Position numbers and translations under genes: made by a program
Notes under the pieces: model-generated
Database searches by the model: none
Told to the model about the DNA's origin: nothing
The model's input: only the letters and a program-made list of their open reading frames with translations
Shown: positions 14,301 to 25,372 of the stretch, one piece after another
Numbering within the stretch: position 1 is the stretch's first letter
Layout: each line of letters opens with the position of its first letter
Source: Schistocephalus solidus
Taxonomy: Eukaryota > Platyhelminthes > Cestoda > Diphyllobothriidea > Diphyllobothriidae
NCBI GenBank assembly: GCA_017591395.1
Contig: WEDG01008815.1
Coordinates: forward strand, 62,001-126,000
Direction: 5' to 3'
Length of the DNA: 64,000 nucleotides

Positions 14301-16220
14301 TCCTTTTGTTAAATGACATGTGAATCCACAATTGTGAAGCTCGCTGACAGAGTTGCTTTCGGCTTTATTGTGCCATTCTCCTCCAAGTTGTTTGACTCTA
14401 AGTTTTACGTATAAAACTAAGTGCAGTGCCTTGGGCGCCGTTACTCTCATGTCGTACATGAATTAACGGCAATTAAACAACGATTGTCGTTCGTTTGCGT
14501 GTGCATTTTGTGTTTATTTATAGCTCTTTAATACTGTTCCGCGTCAACTTAAGAAAACGTCCGGGTGCGGCTAACTTCGCGGGATTGCTTCATTATTTAC
14601 AAACTACTTTGCCATCCGTAGCCAGATTGTTCACTCTGTCAGTCAGAATTCTATTCTTCTGCTGTGGAATACTTCAATGTTGAGTTTTATCCACTCATGT
14701 ATTTTGACTTCACACTGATTATCTGCTTTTGCCTGATAATTGCTTCCTGCTGACCGTGCTATTGGTGTGTTTTTGAACACTCGATTAAAAATGAGGCTCA
14801 TCTAATGTTTCTGAAGGATGGTTTGGATCAGGTCTCTATATAATCCGTTGAAAATTGCTTCTACGCACTGATCCGTAATCAGTTCAATTTCTGTTTCAAC
14901 TTCGACCATCTCCCATTTCTGCATCCCTGAACATTCTTCCAATTTAGATGTTTTCTTTCCGATGTCTCGGTGAAAGTCGATCTTTTGAACTCATTTTCAG
15001 CTTTCATGTTGAAATCCTTTTATTAAAAGTCGTAAACGTGTTTATGATATTCAAGGTTTACGTTCATGGTTTAGGGCTCGGAGCCTATGTCCTAAGTTTT
15101 TAGTTCTTGTGTCACATGGTTGATATCATAAACAAGTAAAGTTCACATATGTCAAGACATTTACTACTCGAATTTTTGATTATTGTGTCCATCCGCTTTG
15201 CTCGGATTTACTTATTGCGACGTTCTGCCCGGGTGCCGTGGCTTCCAGCATATCGCCTGCCTGACCTTAACACAGTCATGAGCCTTAGAAACATGCGGCA
15301 CGGTCTCAAGCAAAAGTACAGGAGCCAAATTTATAGCTTAATAAAAACGCATTTGTCCTTTTACCATTTAGCTATTTTCTATTCATCTCACGGTAACTAA
15401 CGAACCTTATTGATGAGAAGTTTCAATTAATGTTTGAAAATAAACCTTATGCTCATTCTCTCCTTATTATTTTTTTCAAACAATAACACAAAATAGGTGA
15501 CTTATGCAGCAATACGTAGCTGTCCTTTCTAAACAAACTTTAAGTGGCTAGCTCAACAGACAATATATGCATGTTATTTTTTACCCAGGGCCAGCCATAT
15601 TGCATTCCTACCAAACCTAGCTACTGATGAATGTGCGCAGTTTTCAGTCCCGTTGAAGTTGGTAGATAGCAAACCGTACGCAGTTACGGTTTTCCTTGCT
15701 GTATGAAGGTCAGTTCTCTGTTACAGTGGCCTTATTTTGTTAAGGAACCCTTTTGTATATTTACACATTGTTTTGGGATAGGAGAAAATTGGAACTTCTG
15801 TCGTGTCTATTCGGGAAGTGATTTTTTATCATTTTTGAAGGAACCTCAGACGTGAACTCTGCATGCCTGCCCCTGACCTTGTCTTCCATCATTTTTCATT
15901 TATTATGCGGACAGTCGAAAAACTAGACAGAGATGAAGAAAGGCTCGATTTCGGAAGAAATTAAGGCAAATCTGGGTCAACTTTTAATGTTGAAGATGAT
16001 GAAAGATGGCTTGAAATTATCACATCTATCACAAAGGTCATTTTCCTCCATGGAACTTCAAAAATCGTCGTTGAATCAGCAAAATTAAAATCATATAAAA
16101 GCTCCATTTAACTGCTAAAACTACGTAATACTTTTGAGCACAAGTGACCGGTGCAGCACGCACTCCGTGGGGTCCTTGGTGTATTTTGTCTTCCGTAAGG
16201 GTCGAACAGTCGTATGTGAT
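8336..16220. other. long intergenic stretch, no gene recognised
   Basis: Nearly 8 kb of AT-rich DNA. Open frames are short (60-100 codons) and scattered, with no motif. The longest, 13,236-13,538, is basic and hydrophobic without recognisable structure. One small G-rich block at 13,885-13,970 is listed separately. If exons are present here they are too short to recognise without homology. Confidence 0.5.
13885..13972 (+). repeat. degenerate telomere-like (TTAGGG-related) tract
   Basis: The tract has repeated G-rich words: 'aaggttcagg', 'tttaggtgtggggttaaagc', 'ttttagggttaaggttc', 'ggggttaggttaggg'. TTAGGG is the usual metazoan telomere unit. Only a few degenerate units are present, so this may be an interstitial telomeric remnant or a chance G-rich minisatellite. 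Confidence 0.3.
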
Positions 16221-16441
16221 CGTTGACAAACGCTCACCGATCGCTAATGGAACTCATTCGCTCCGCTCTGCCTTGGAGTTCACTCTCGAGCCCCGCCAGC
16301 AGCCGCCCAATGGCTAATAGATTTAGTAGTCAAGGCAGATTAACAATGCCGATAAAGACAAAAGAGACGAAAATAGCCATTTCTGACTCATTAGCCGTCA
16401 GTGACTGAGTTCCGTTAGCAATCGGTGAGCATTTATCAACG
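16221..16441. mobile_element. MITE-like element with 39-bp terminal inverted repeats, overlapping an inverted SINE
   Basis: The first 39 bases (16,221-16,259, starting cgttgacaaacgctcaccga) match the reverse complement of the last 39 (16,403-16,441) at 34 positions by my count. The interior at about 16,330-16,400 also matches the reverse complement of the body of the SINE at 16,478 (a 'gccatttctg...cattagccgtca' block). The element could be a small TIR element that captured SINE sequence, or a fold-back made of two SINE pieces. No clear target duplication is visible. Confidence 0.55.
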
Positions 16442-16477
16442 AATGTCAATATTTCATATCTAAAACGGCAAGCCAGT

Positions 16478-16640
16478 GGGCCCGTGGCTCAATGGGTAGA
16501 GCATTGAACTTCTGTTCAACAGGTTTTGGGTGCAATCCTCGGATGGGACACCACCTGGGGTTGGATACGGCTGGCTGATGATGTCTAATAAACCAGAATC
16601 GGCCAATCCAGTCTCCCTTGTCTTTTTGGCATTATTATTC
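16478..16640 (+). mobile_element. tRNA-derived SINE
   Basis: The head resembles a tRNA: box A-like 'tggctcaatgggtagagc' and box B-like 'gggtgcaatcctc', preceded by 'gggcccg'. The body 'ggctgatgatgtctaataaaccagaa' and the 'gtctcccttgtctttttgg' stretch match the SINE units at 41.6-42.1 kb. Cloverleaf pairing is poor, so this is not a tRNA gene. Confidence 0.75.
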
Positions 16641-17242
16641 GTATGTACACTACGAGCTGCTTGGGGTGGGTGGGTGCGATGAGTCAGGTTTCGCACGACA
16701 AGGATAGGCTACTGCAGATATATTATCGGTAATTTCCATGCACGAATATGTTACATAGGTGAATCTGTCCGGGCTTGTTGGCGCAGGCACGGTCGCGGTT
16801 GGGTCAAGTTTCTATAAGCCATCTGCTGATGTTCTGATGCAATTGCATCAGCAGACCTAGTGGGTAGCTCAACTTCCCGCAGCTGTGGCACCCAGTTCTC
16901 CTCTGTGGCCCCACTAAGCCAAGCTGAGCACGGTGGCCACACCCCACAAAGCGTCCTTGGCCGGTGGGCTAAACTAGATGAAGTTTTCCCGATAATTCCG
17001 GAAATAATCTTGATCCTTCCCTTTTCCACTCAGCCCGAATAAAGAAGTGCTGAGGAAAGGAAAGCAAACAGTTCAGGCCAATTTGGATCGTCCACCCACC
17101 ATATCAACATCATGACTTACCATGTAGTTTTGCAGTCGTCTGGAATAGTTTCGTGACCTTGTACGAAATCAATCCCCTGGGAATAAAATCCCCAGGGGGT
17201 TTGTAAAATTGCCCCTGAAAATGTATAGCAGATGGTTGACTG
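16641..17242. other. intergenic, nothing recognised
   Basis: Between the SINE and the carrier-gene fragment. Overlapping open frames lie on both strands (16,751-17,042 and 17,110-17,407), but none resembles the N-terminal half of the carrier or any known domain. Confidence 0.45.
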
Positions 17243-17535
17243 TTGCTTTGGGACATAAAAGTTACTTTTGAAGGGCTCAGTGGTTTGTATAAAGTTCTCA
17301 CACCCACGATCTTCAAACAGGGCACAAATCAGGGCATAAGCTTCTTCGTTATGGAGACGATGAAGGAGCTTTACCAGGGGTTCCGTGGTGAAACCACAGC
17401 AAATCAACCAATCCCAAAGTTTGGTAAGAGGGTTTTACGGTTTAGTGGTTGGCACCGCTTCAGTCTATGGCTGCACTCCACTGGACGTTATAAGAACCAG
17501 AATGCAGGAGAGCAGGTTCATGTGGTTACAGGACT
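17243..17535 (+). pseudogene. fragment of mitochondrial citrate (tricarboxylate) carrier, SLC25A1-like, frameshifted
   Basis: Mitochondrial carriers move metabolites across the inner membrane; the SLC25A1 branch exchanges citrate for malate. Here the first frame (to about 17,418) reads GLSGLYKVLTPTIFKQGTNQ then ISFFVMETMKELYQG, matching the end of the second carrier repeat. The next frame reads GFYGLVVGTASVYGCTPLDV then IRTRMQ, which is the third repeat's Px[D/E]xx[K/R]x[K/R] signature. The frames differ by one base in the 'aaagttt' run near 17,420; removing one A would give a continuous ...PIPSLVRGFYG. Nothing after ...WLQDC matches, and the N-terminal carrier repeats are missing. No intron separates the two parts. 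I read it as a dead partial copy (retrocopy or exon duplicate). A 22-bp GT..AG segment spans the shift but is too short for an intron. Confidence 0.8.
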
Positions 17536-18261
17536 GCTTCCGTTTCCCTTCCTCGTCTGTCCCTTGCCTTTCTTTCTGTATGTTACTCTTGCTGCTCGAC
17601 CCTCGGCTTCCCTGGTACCCAATGGTTTCAGGTTGTTTTGTGTTGTTCTTGCTATTTCTAGTACTGAACCAATCCTAAAGTTCATTTTTGTACTGTAGGC
17701 CACAAGTAAATAATAACTTTACGCCAGCGAGATCCAAGTAAGCCGGAAAACGTTGCTGGAAAGGTGCACCTGGTGCTGACTGCTGCCTACAACACGGTTA
17801 CTTTTCTATTTGAGGGCCCCTTCATACTGCTATTCTCACAAAACTTTTTGTTTCTCATTATTTAAGAAACCGTGGTAGCTTTAAACCTTTAAATTAAGAC
17901 AAAATCCTTAATCCTTATATAGGTGCTTACAGCACTACATCCGCACTCATGGATGGCATGTAATCTTCTGTACAAATGCGTGAGTTGGCAGATAGCCCAC
18001 AGGTTCGGCCCAGGAGATTGATTTTATGATCACAGAGTTGGACTTACCCGTTCGGGTGCCCGACTACAGCGACTTGTCAGATGCAAAAAGAAGATACTTT
18101 TGATAAACTATCCCTTCTAGAGAATAATATACTGTGCCTTTATTTGGTCACCCATCCTTATTTATCTGCACTGCCACAATCCCCTATCGATCTTTGCTCA
18201 TTCTTGCAAGCTAGGCACGTGAGTGGGGAAGTTATCAGTGACCACCCCAGTGTTGTGTCCC
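17536..18261. other. intergenic, nothing recognised
   Basis: Follows the carrier fragment. The last carrier transmembrane helix is not recognisable in any frame. No repeat landmark appears until R begins near 18,262. Confidence 0.5.
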
Positions 18262-18905
18262 ACTGGGAGTCAGACGGCGATGGATCCGTCTTAATCCTTG
18301 ATTTTGTGAATCCTAGTGTGAGCCTTAAGGGTCCAGGTCATGCTGTAGCAAGCGTAGACGGGTACGCCTGCCCGTCAGCATAAGACAACTGACTGGCTCA
18401 GACGATGGTCTTATTATGGTGATGAGGGAACGAGTGAGGCCGACGGCTCAGCGCATTTTTCCTTACTATAAAAAATCTGACATGTTTGAAACTATAATGG
18501 TACGCAAAAGGCCGTGGCTTGGAAGGTTGACAACTGACGAGCTACCTCGGACTACGTGTTTAGTCCCGTGTGTACGCTTGTGCGTAATAGACGACTGGCA
18601 GACTGAGAGCCAGGCTGTAATGGCTCCTTATTAATGCGGCCTTTATGGTACTCCCACTCAGTTGGGATCAAAGTCACCCTCCCTTATGATGTAGTGTTCT
18701 TGTTTGTGTTCGACCACAGTGTGTGGGCCTGTCCCTCTCCCACCTCCAGTCTTCCTGACTCTGTCTTGACACCGGGCCCAGGTGGGGATTGGAACAGAGA
18801 GTGAGCTAGATGCAGTGCAAGTCTCTTCTCATTATAATCTAGGGCTTGTAACCGGCCCTACACCACACTGCTGTGGTGCATACGGTGGACGATTTGGCGC
18901 TGACA
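18262..18905 (+). repeat. long copy of interspersed repeat R
   Basis: One of the most complete copies: 'tgggagtcagacggcgatgg' at the start, then 'agacgggtacgcctgcccgtcagc', 'acaactgactggctcagacg', 'gagtgaggccgac', 'ggccgtggcttggaaggttg', 'ggctgtaatggctcc', 'gtcttgacaccggg' and the 3' block 'ggccctacaccac...catacggtgg'. It encodes no retained open frame and its landmarks are the same as near 52.8 and 55.4 kb. Confidence 0.8.
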
Positions 18906-20930
18906 ACATTTGAGATGCAGCGCGTCATCATCAAATTTGGTTTCCTGATAAAAAAATTCAGCAATTGAAACCGTTTCAATACTACGAAAGCTTATGAGAA
19001 GGAAACTGAAAACCAGGCAAAAATTTACATATGATTTGCCTTGTTCAGAAATGGCCGAATGTCACTTGAAGATGAGCAGCGTTTGGGCCCCCTCCCCCCT
19101 CAACGTCCAGAAATCCGATTTGAATTCAAAGATGGTTTTTTTCTTTTTGACGTTTAAGGAATCGTTTGCGTTGCATTTGTTCTTCCTGACAACATAGTGA
19201 AACAATATGAAAATCTGCAAGTTCAGAAGCGATTGCGTGAAGCATTAAGAAAAAAGCGCTCTTAGTTTTTTTCGATTTGGATACTTGCAGCTGCATCAGG
19301 ACAAGGCACCTGCCCATGCAGTGTTCAAAATCAATCAGTTATGATGTGAAACAGCATGACAACGGTTTCTCATTATCCCCGCTTACTCGCTCCTCCCCTA
19401 GCCCCCGTGAATTTTTCTTATTCCTATGAATGAAGAAAAACCTAAAGGGAACGTGTTTTCGGAAAATAAAAAGAAGAAGATTAAAAATTTTGGCGGCACT
19501 TAAAAGATTTAGTTCAGAAAAACATAAAAGGGTGTTTCGAACAGTGGAAAAACCATTGGGACAAGTGAATATCATCTAATTATGACTATGGTAAAAGGTA
19601 TCCTTGTTTTAAGACATTATTTTAAATGAAAAAAAACATGCGATTGTAGATCATTTCAAATGACAGAAGCAGGTTAGAAAAGCCGGTAATTGTAAGTTAA
19701 AACGTTACGCAGCTAGAAACCTCCCTTTTTAAAAAGAATTTGAACCAACAATAACAAGGGTTAAACAGTAAAGAAATCGGTTGTGGTTCCGTGGCTACTG
19801 TTCATCTTGCATTTGATATTTTTGGGATGTGTGACTTTTAATTACACTGTTCAACGCTCTAGCTTGAGACTTCTTGTTGTCTCTTTTGTGTCCCTTTTTG
19901 GACCTTTATGTAGTCAGTCAGCAATGTCATTTACTAAATAACACGCATCATCAGTTTTAAAAAGTTTAATGTGGGGTATAAATTATGAATATGAAATAAA
20001 CGATGTAAAACGCACCGTGACTTTCAACAATACGTTAATTTTGCGGATTATCACACCACGAAAAGTGAGTTCTACCTTTATCATTACAAAAATTGTCAAA
20101 ACTCAAGAACGACCGCAAGGGTCATCGTCAGCTGGTCATAGAAGAACACTCGGTTCTGAAGGCCGGAAAGTGGAACCCTAACCCATGAGTGCAATTGAGA
20201 TAGACCAGGTCCCAACGCTACCCTGCCTTTTGCAGCTTCACTCCAACTCCAAGCTGAAGTTTAAAGTCTGATTACGGGCTTACATTCATAACAGATCAAC
20301 CGATGTTATTTTTTGGATATCCTTTGAAAACAAATAAGTTTAGGACTGTTTGTCCACTAAAGTATTTACTATAACGCAGCACATTTTTAGTCTTCAATTA
20401 AGTCACTCTTAACTTCTGTCTTATAAAAGTATCACTTTTAAGCTGATATTGACATTGAGCTTGGGTTTGAGTTAACTCAGAGCCATATAATCTGTTAGGC
20501 TTTGTTGTTAAGATTAAAAATAAGATTTGTACTCCTGAAGGACATTAATTCAACGTTCAGTCCCTGTTTGACAGGTTTCTGCCGTTGCTAAGAAGGATCA
20601 CACGAGGGATCTGGAGTTTTTCCATAGGCCGCACATTCCTTATGGTTTGTCAGAGTATCTCAACTATAGCCTTTAATATGCGCTGTAGATTATCTAAAGA
20701 GTTATCAGGTCAATCAACTATGAGGTTTAACTGAGTTGCGATTTTCCTTCCTTCATAATCATTTTCTCACAACGACATCGAGGTATTTTTCACCTGCTTA
20801 CATCAAGAAAGTTTTCCCGGAAAACGTCAAATTTGCAGTAGCCATCGTTGTTTTTGAAGTGAGATTTTAAAAGCTTTTGAATTTCTTCGTACAGTACAAC
20901 ATAATTGTGCCAGGAAGCAGGCAATGCTTA
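18906..20930. other. intergenic, nothing recognised
   Basis: AT-rich sequence with short frames only (18,994-19,317, 19,339-19,575 and 19,969-20,181). No motif or repeat recognised. Confidence 0.5.
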
Positions 20931-21080
20931 AGTAAACAAGTATAGGTGGTAATAAGTGCGAAGAGGGCAAGTTCCATGGAGTTCAAGTGAAGAAGAAAAC
21001 ATGGCCACTGGAACAGGTGCTTAACTAGCCTGATGTTTCTGATTTTCTCTTAAAGCCATCATCAGAGAGATTTGCACTAA
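20931..21080 (-). mobile_element. Penelope-like element 3' end (decayed)
   Basis: Read on the minus strand it parallels the segment at 40,540-40,660 and the sequence behind the PLE relic at 58.5 kb: a 'ctgatgatgg...aatcagaaacatcaggctag' hairpin followed by a block related to 'cctggaactcgcctatttg'. The hairpin's outer stem here is CTGATG/CATCAG (near 21,030 and 21,060). Confidence 0.55.
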
Positions 21081-23465
21081 TATCTGGGTTACAAAAACCC
21101 TATGACCTACCTACCTCATGTAAATTCTGCAAGCCGTTTTTTAGAAAAGACTGAAAATATGTTGTGCTATCTTGCAAAGTATCTCTCACATAGTTTCAGC
21201 CAACTCGAAAGCAATATTCGTTCCACTGGAGAGGAATACACCCATATCTTGTAAACGGGAGTTCGATTACCGAGTGCTAGCCGCTACGTCATTCTCTTCT
21301 CCCTAACTGCCTTCTATGTATCCGTCGCCGAGCATACGGTGAAAATTAGATTGGAAGTATGTGAAGTGAAATATACATAGGAATATATTTTCCACCGGGA
21401 GAAAGTTTGCGAAAGAAGGACGATCCCCGAGGTTTTCTAACCCATTTACCGGGCTGCTGTGGCAAAACCACACAGACAACAAGGGTGTAAATCTTCAGTT
21501 TTCCCCACGCCGATTACTCCATGTTCACCAACAATCACAGCTTGACAGGCATAGAGAGTGAAAATATGCCCTTCTTCCTCAAGATATCTGTTTTGAAAAC
21601 AGAGAGTCCTCCGAAATAATAAAATGTACTTATTAGTTCAAGCACTCTTCTGGAATACCACAACGGACCACAGGACATGATAACATTCAAGCCACTGTGA
21701 TGAACCTGTCAGGGCATTCTAAATCCTTTTTGATTGTGAAGTGTGTACATTATGGCTGCACTTCTGCCTGATATAAGACTTGCATGCCTAAACTTCTAGT
21801 TACTTCTATTTTCCAACCACAACCCAGTACTTTGGAAGTTTACAGATCATTTGTGAACCGCGTATCTCTGTCCTTGCTTACTTTTGGGTGCAGTAAAGAT
21901 TGCAATAGCACTTTACTTAGTCTGAAAAGGCAGTCTTCTCGAACCGTATTGATCAAGACAGTTTTTAATTATAAGCCAAAATTATTAAGCGAAATTTCAG
22001 TGTTTGTTTAGAAGGTGGGCTTAGGTAGAGATCTTCGGAAGAGATTATTAATAGAAGATTTATATATAGTTAAAGAAATTGAGATCCATTGAGTGACCAT
22101 CTGGAAAATGCTTATTTGCTTTCTTGTCCAAGCTGAGCCTGAAGCATAATTATCGATCTGAAGATACATGCACTGTCTGTCATGCTCGTTAATAGTTTAA
22201 TGAGGTTTTTGTTTGATTGACCTATCTTATTTGATCAAGACCGATACTCACTGGGCCCACGTGCCCATTCTGAATTCCTCGCAAACAGCGGTGTAGGCTT
22301 ATTTAATGGGCAACGTTACACACCCTATAAGAAGTCTAATACCCACATAGTCAGAAGGCATTTACTGAGAGCTGGGATTGAACCAACCGGCTTCCACTTT
22401 CTTGCCAAACGCACTTTCTTGTTGCGAAAATTTTGTCTTTTCATAGTCTATTTTTGAAAGCAACCGGAACAAATAGACACGTTTATGAAACAACCAATCC
22501 AACTCAAGCTGTAAATTGGGGTAACCTCGGATTTTTGTGAAGTTTATTTCAGCTAGTTCAACTTTTATGTAGCTGGTCTTTTTCTCAAGCAAATCGGTCC
22601 TAATTTTTCGTGCTGATGAATCATTGTCTTTATGGCAGTCTATTCGTGCGAAGTAAATTTTCGAATGTGAGCGAAACGACTATATTAGTAAACTTTTTTA
22701 GGCTTTGTCTTTATATATGTCAACGCATGAAACACGGAAAAATTCCTTGCTGGGGATTACCAAACGACACTAAAAAGGTCAAGATAGTCATGGATATTTT
22801 GGGAAGGCCTTTAGAATCAAAGGCCAACGGTATTGTCAGAAAATTACTCTCCTTTTTAAATAACCATCGTCTCTAGACACAGAAATGCGTTGCTCTGTGT
22901 TGTTTTTTTAAATTATATCCCCAAATTTTTAAGAATACCTAGCTCCATAACATATGATCTTGTGAGACGTTTTTGTCATGTGGTTTTCCAAATTTGGACA
23001 TCAAAAATCACTCTCCACTTAGTCAACCCAAGTTCAAATGAGGAGAAAAGGAAACTTTGTGTTATTATACAACACATCCTTTTATAAGACGCCCCTCCCA
23101 AACACTCGTTTAATAACGTTACAACGGAATTACATGATGAGGTCCACCAGTTTTCTCGCTATACATTCGTAAAAATTAAAATTTTCATATCGAAAAACAT
23201 CTCATATATCAGCTTGTTCTTAAGCTAGTTGTAAAGCTAGGCATTAAGAGTTATGTAAAAAGAGGAAAACAAGGGGTTTTTCACCCCGGGTACTGTCGAT
23301 GGCATTGCGATAAATCCAAAAAAGGGTATCTACTTTCGGTGTTCTATCCTTAGCTATTCCATGACTTCTATTCAAAATATTGATCCTCACACTACCCTGA
23401 ACTCCGACACCAATCTCCTAGAATATAAGATAAGTTCACCTGTATAACGAGGGGTTCCACAACCA
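21081..23465. other. intergenic; two unassigned open frames
   Basis: The + strand frame 22,610-22,876 (88 codons) has a fairly protein-like second half (KHGKIPCWGLPNDTKKVKIV, then KLLSFLNNHRL-stop), but I recognise no family and no neighbouring exon. The frame 21,784-22,011 shows nothing. The rest is empty to the eye. Confidence 0.4.
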
Positions 23466-24599
23466 TTTGGAGCTGCAAGCAAAGAAATGGCTCGGTGTCA
23501 TAAACGGAGAGGATACCGCAAATGATCAATAATCTGGGTAACCTAGTCTATGATTCAGCTCGAATTTTTTCTCGTTTGTATACCTTTTCACCTAACGTCC
23601 TTAATGTTTCATGAGGCAGTTTGACCGCTTTCTGAGTTATTATGAATTCAATGAACATTGGCCATTTAAGGAGTTTCGCTATTAACAGTAAAAACAAACA
23701 GACTAAATTAAATTCAGTTTTCGGTGAGGCAGTTTGTGAGTTTTCAGTAGGCTGTATCCCGTGGCTGCCAGAATAGCCGACTTAAACAGGATGCCCCGCT
23801 TTGCGCACAGTTTTGGCCTTCAATAAAATGAACTGGTCGGTTTTACAGTAAAATGACTGTTTCAGAGCACTCCTCTAAAAAATCCATTCTTGTAGTCATT
23901 TTCTTATATTATATTAGTGAGGCGTTTTAAGGTCCAGTTTGTAAATTTTCCTCAAACAAATAATATATTTTGTTGAAAAAACATGTATGCTGGAGACCGC
24001 CTCTAGAATACGGACGTTGGCTTGTAGCAAACGAATGAGGGCTTTTTTGGGTTCCGAAGTCTGCTACCACAAATTTCAACCCTACTTCTGTGCTAAGAAC
24101 CTATTTTCGAGCGGGTTGGATTGCGCATATCGCTTGCTCAACTCCAGCTGTTATAAAATGGACGTTTAGCTTAACTACTTTGGACATGGAAAAGAGGTAA
24201 AAAGTAGTAGAGCAGAATATGCGCTGTTATGGCCCCGACTGGCCTCGCCCTATGTCATAAAAAGAACCACTCCGGCCATAAAACGGTGACGCCGTTCTCT
24301 GGACCTGCATGCCTAACACAGGAAAAAAATCAGCCTGAGGCCAGTATTAATACTAGCTGAAGATCACAGGCCGAAAGAATGACAGGATAATGCCTTTATC
24401 TCAGCCCAGATACTGTCTGCTCTTGGCTTAGATCAACAAAACAGGTCAATGACTTTTAGTGCGCAGCAGTGAACACAAGCGAAAGGTCAGCCCACATCCC
24501 CCTTTAGCTCATCTTACCGTCTCTCTTATGCATAAGCAATCGTCCTTTCAACCAGAAATAAATTATATTCAAGACATTTTCCTGCCAACTACGAAATAG

Positions 24600-24720
24600 A
24601 ACGCCTTGGAAGCAGTTCCTTCGTTTTGTCGACGTTGGTGCCCAGTACCTGTGTGAACATCTCATCGATCGTTTTTAAAGTGCAATCATTCACGGCAGCA
24701 CGATAGTTTGGTATTTTATC
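24600..24720 (-). other. unassigned coding-looking island shared by both arms (A copy)
   Basis: The reverse complement of this stretch corresponds to about 32,222-32,360 in arm A'. There a + frame reads YRAAVNDCTLKTIDEMFTQV then LGTNVDKTKETASKAFYFVV, more protein-like than the surroundings. No family recognised, no flanking exon established, and stops lie on either side. Confidence 0.2.
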
Positions 24721-25372
24721 TTCCTACATATCTCCTATTGCAATACCGGTTCTAAGCCCCTTCACACACTTTACATTCTCAGTGCGCGAAGGTGATGATT
24801 AAAGCCTCACCGTAAAAGATGGTTTTGTCTATAACCTGCCATTAGTCGCTCCGAAGAGAGTGTTTCTTTCTGGCTAGACGTTTTAACTGATGACTCGTCA
24901 TAGACGGCACCAGTGTGGTAGAGTGGGTGCTGACAAAAGTACCAACATAATACTTTCATGCCGATCGCATAGTCTATATCGCAGCGTACACCTCAACAGA
25001 TTATCGACTGAGCCTTTCTAGCAGCAGGCGTTGGGACTGATTCTAGCTGCAGAGCGATCGATTGTGTTTGGAAAATTTTAAGTTGACTTACATTTATTTG
25101 CCAGATTATCGGATGTATACCGAGTATCGAAAGCCAGAGCAGTTAACGACAAAATCGCTCGAAAAAGGGAACTGGAAAACACCATTCCCCATTCGTGGGA
25201 CGCTTCACACTCTGAATCCTTTGTTCCCATTCGTATTATCGAAAAACGATAAAGTAATCGTAGGTCGGGACAACCCGGAGTGGTCGTCTGATGTTCCTCT
25301 GCGTATCATCAGCAGGTGGCTTTAGATCGTACAGCGGAGCAACGGTAACGCTGATAAGTACACAGTCTTCAA

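Noticed and set aside
17420..17445. A 22-bp intron (gtaag...tttag) explaining the carrier frame change
   Set aside because: Far below the 35-bp minimum seen in the tetraspanin gene, and the sequence inside it encodes conserved carrier residues.
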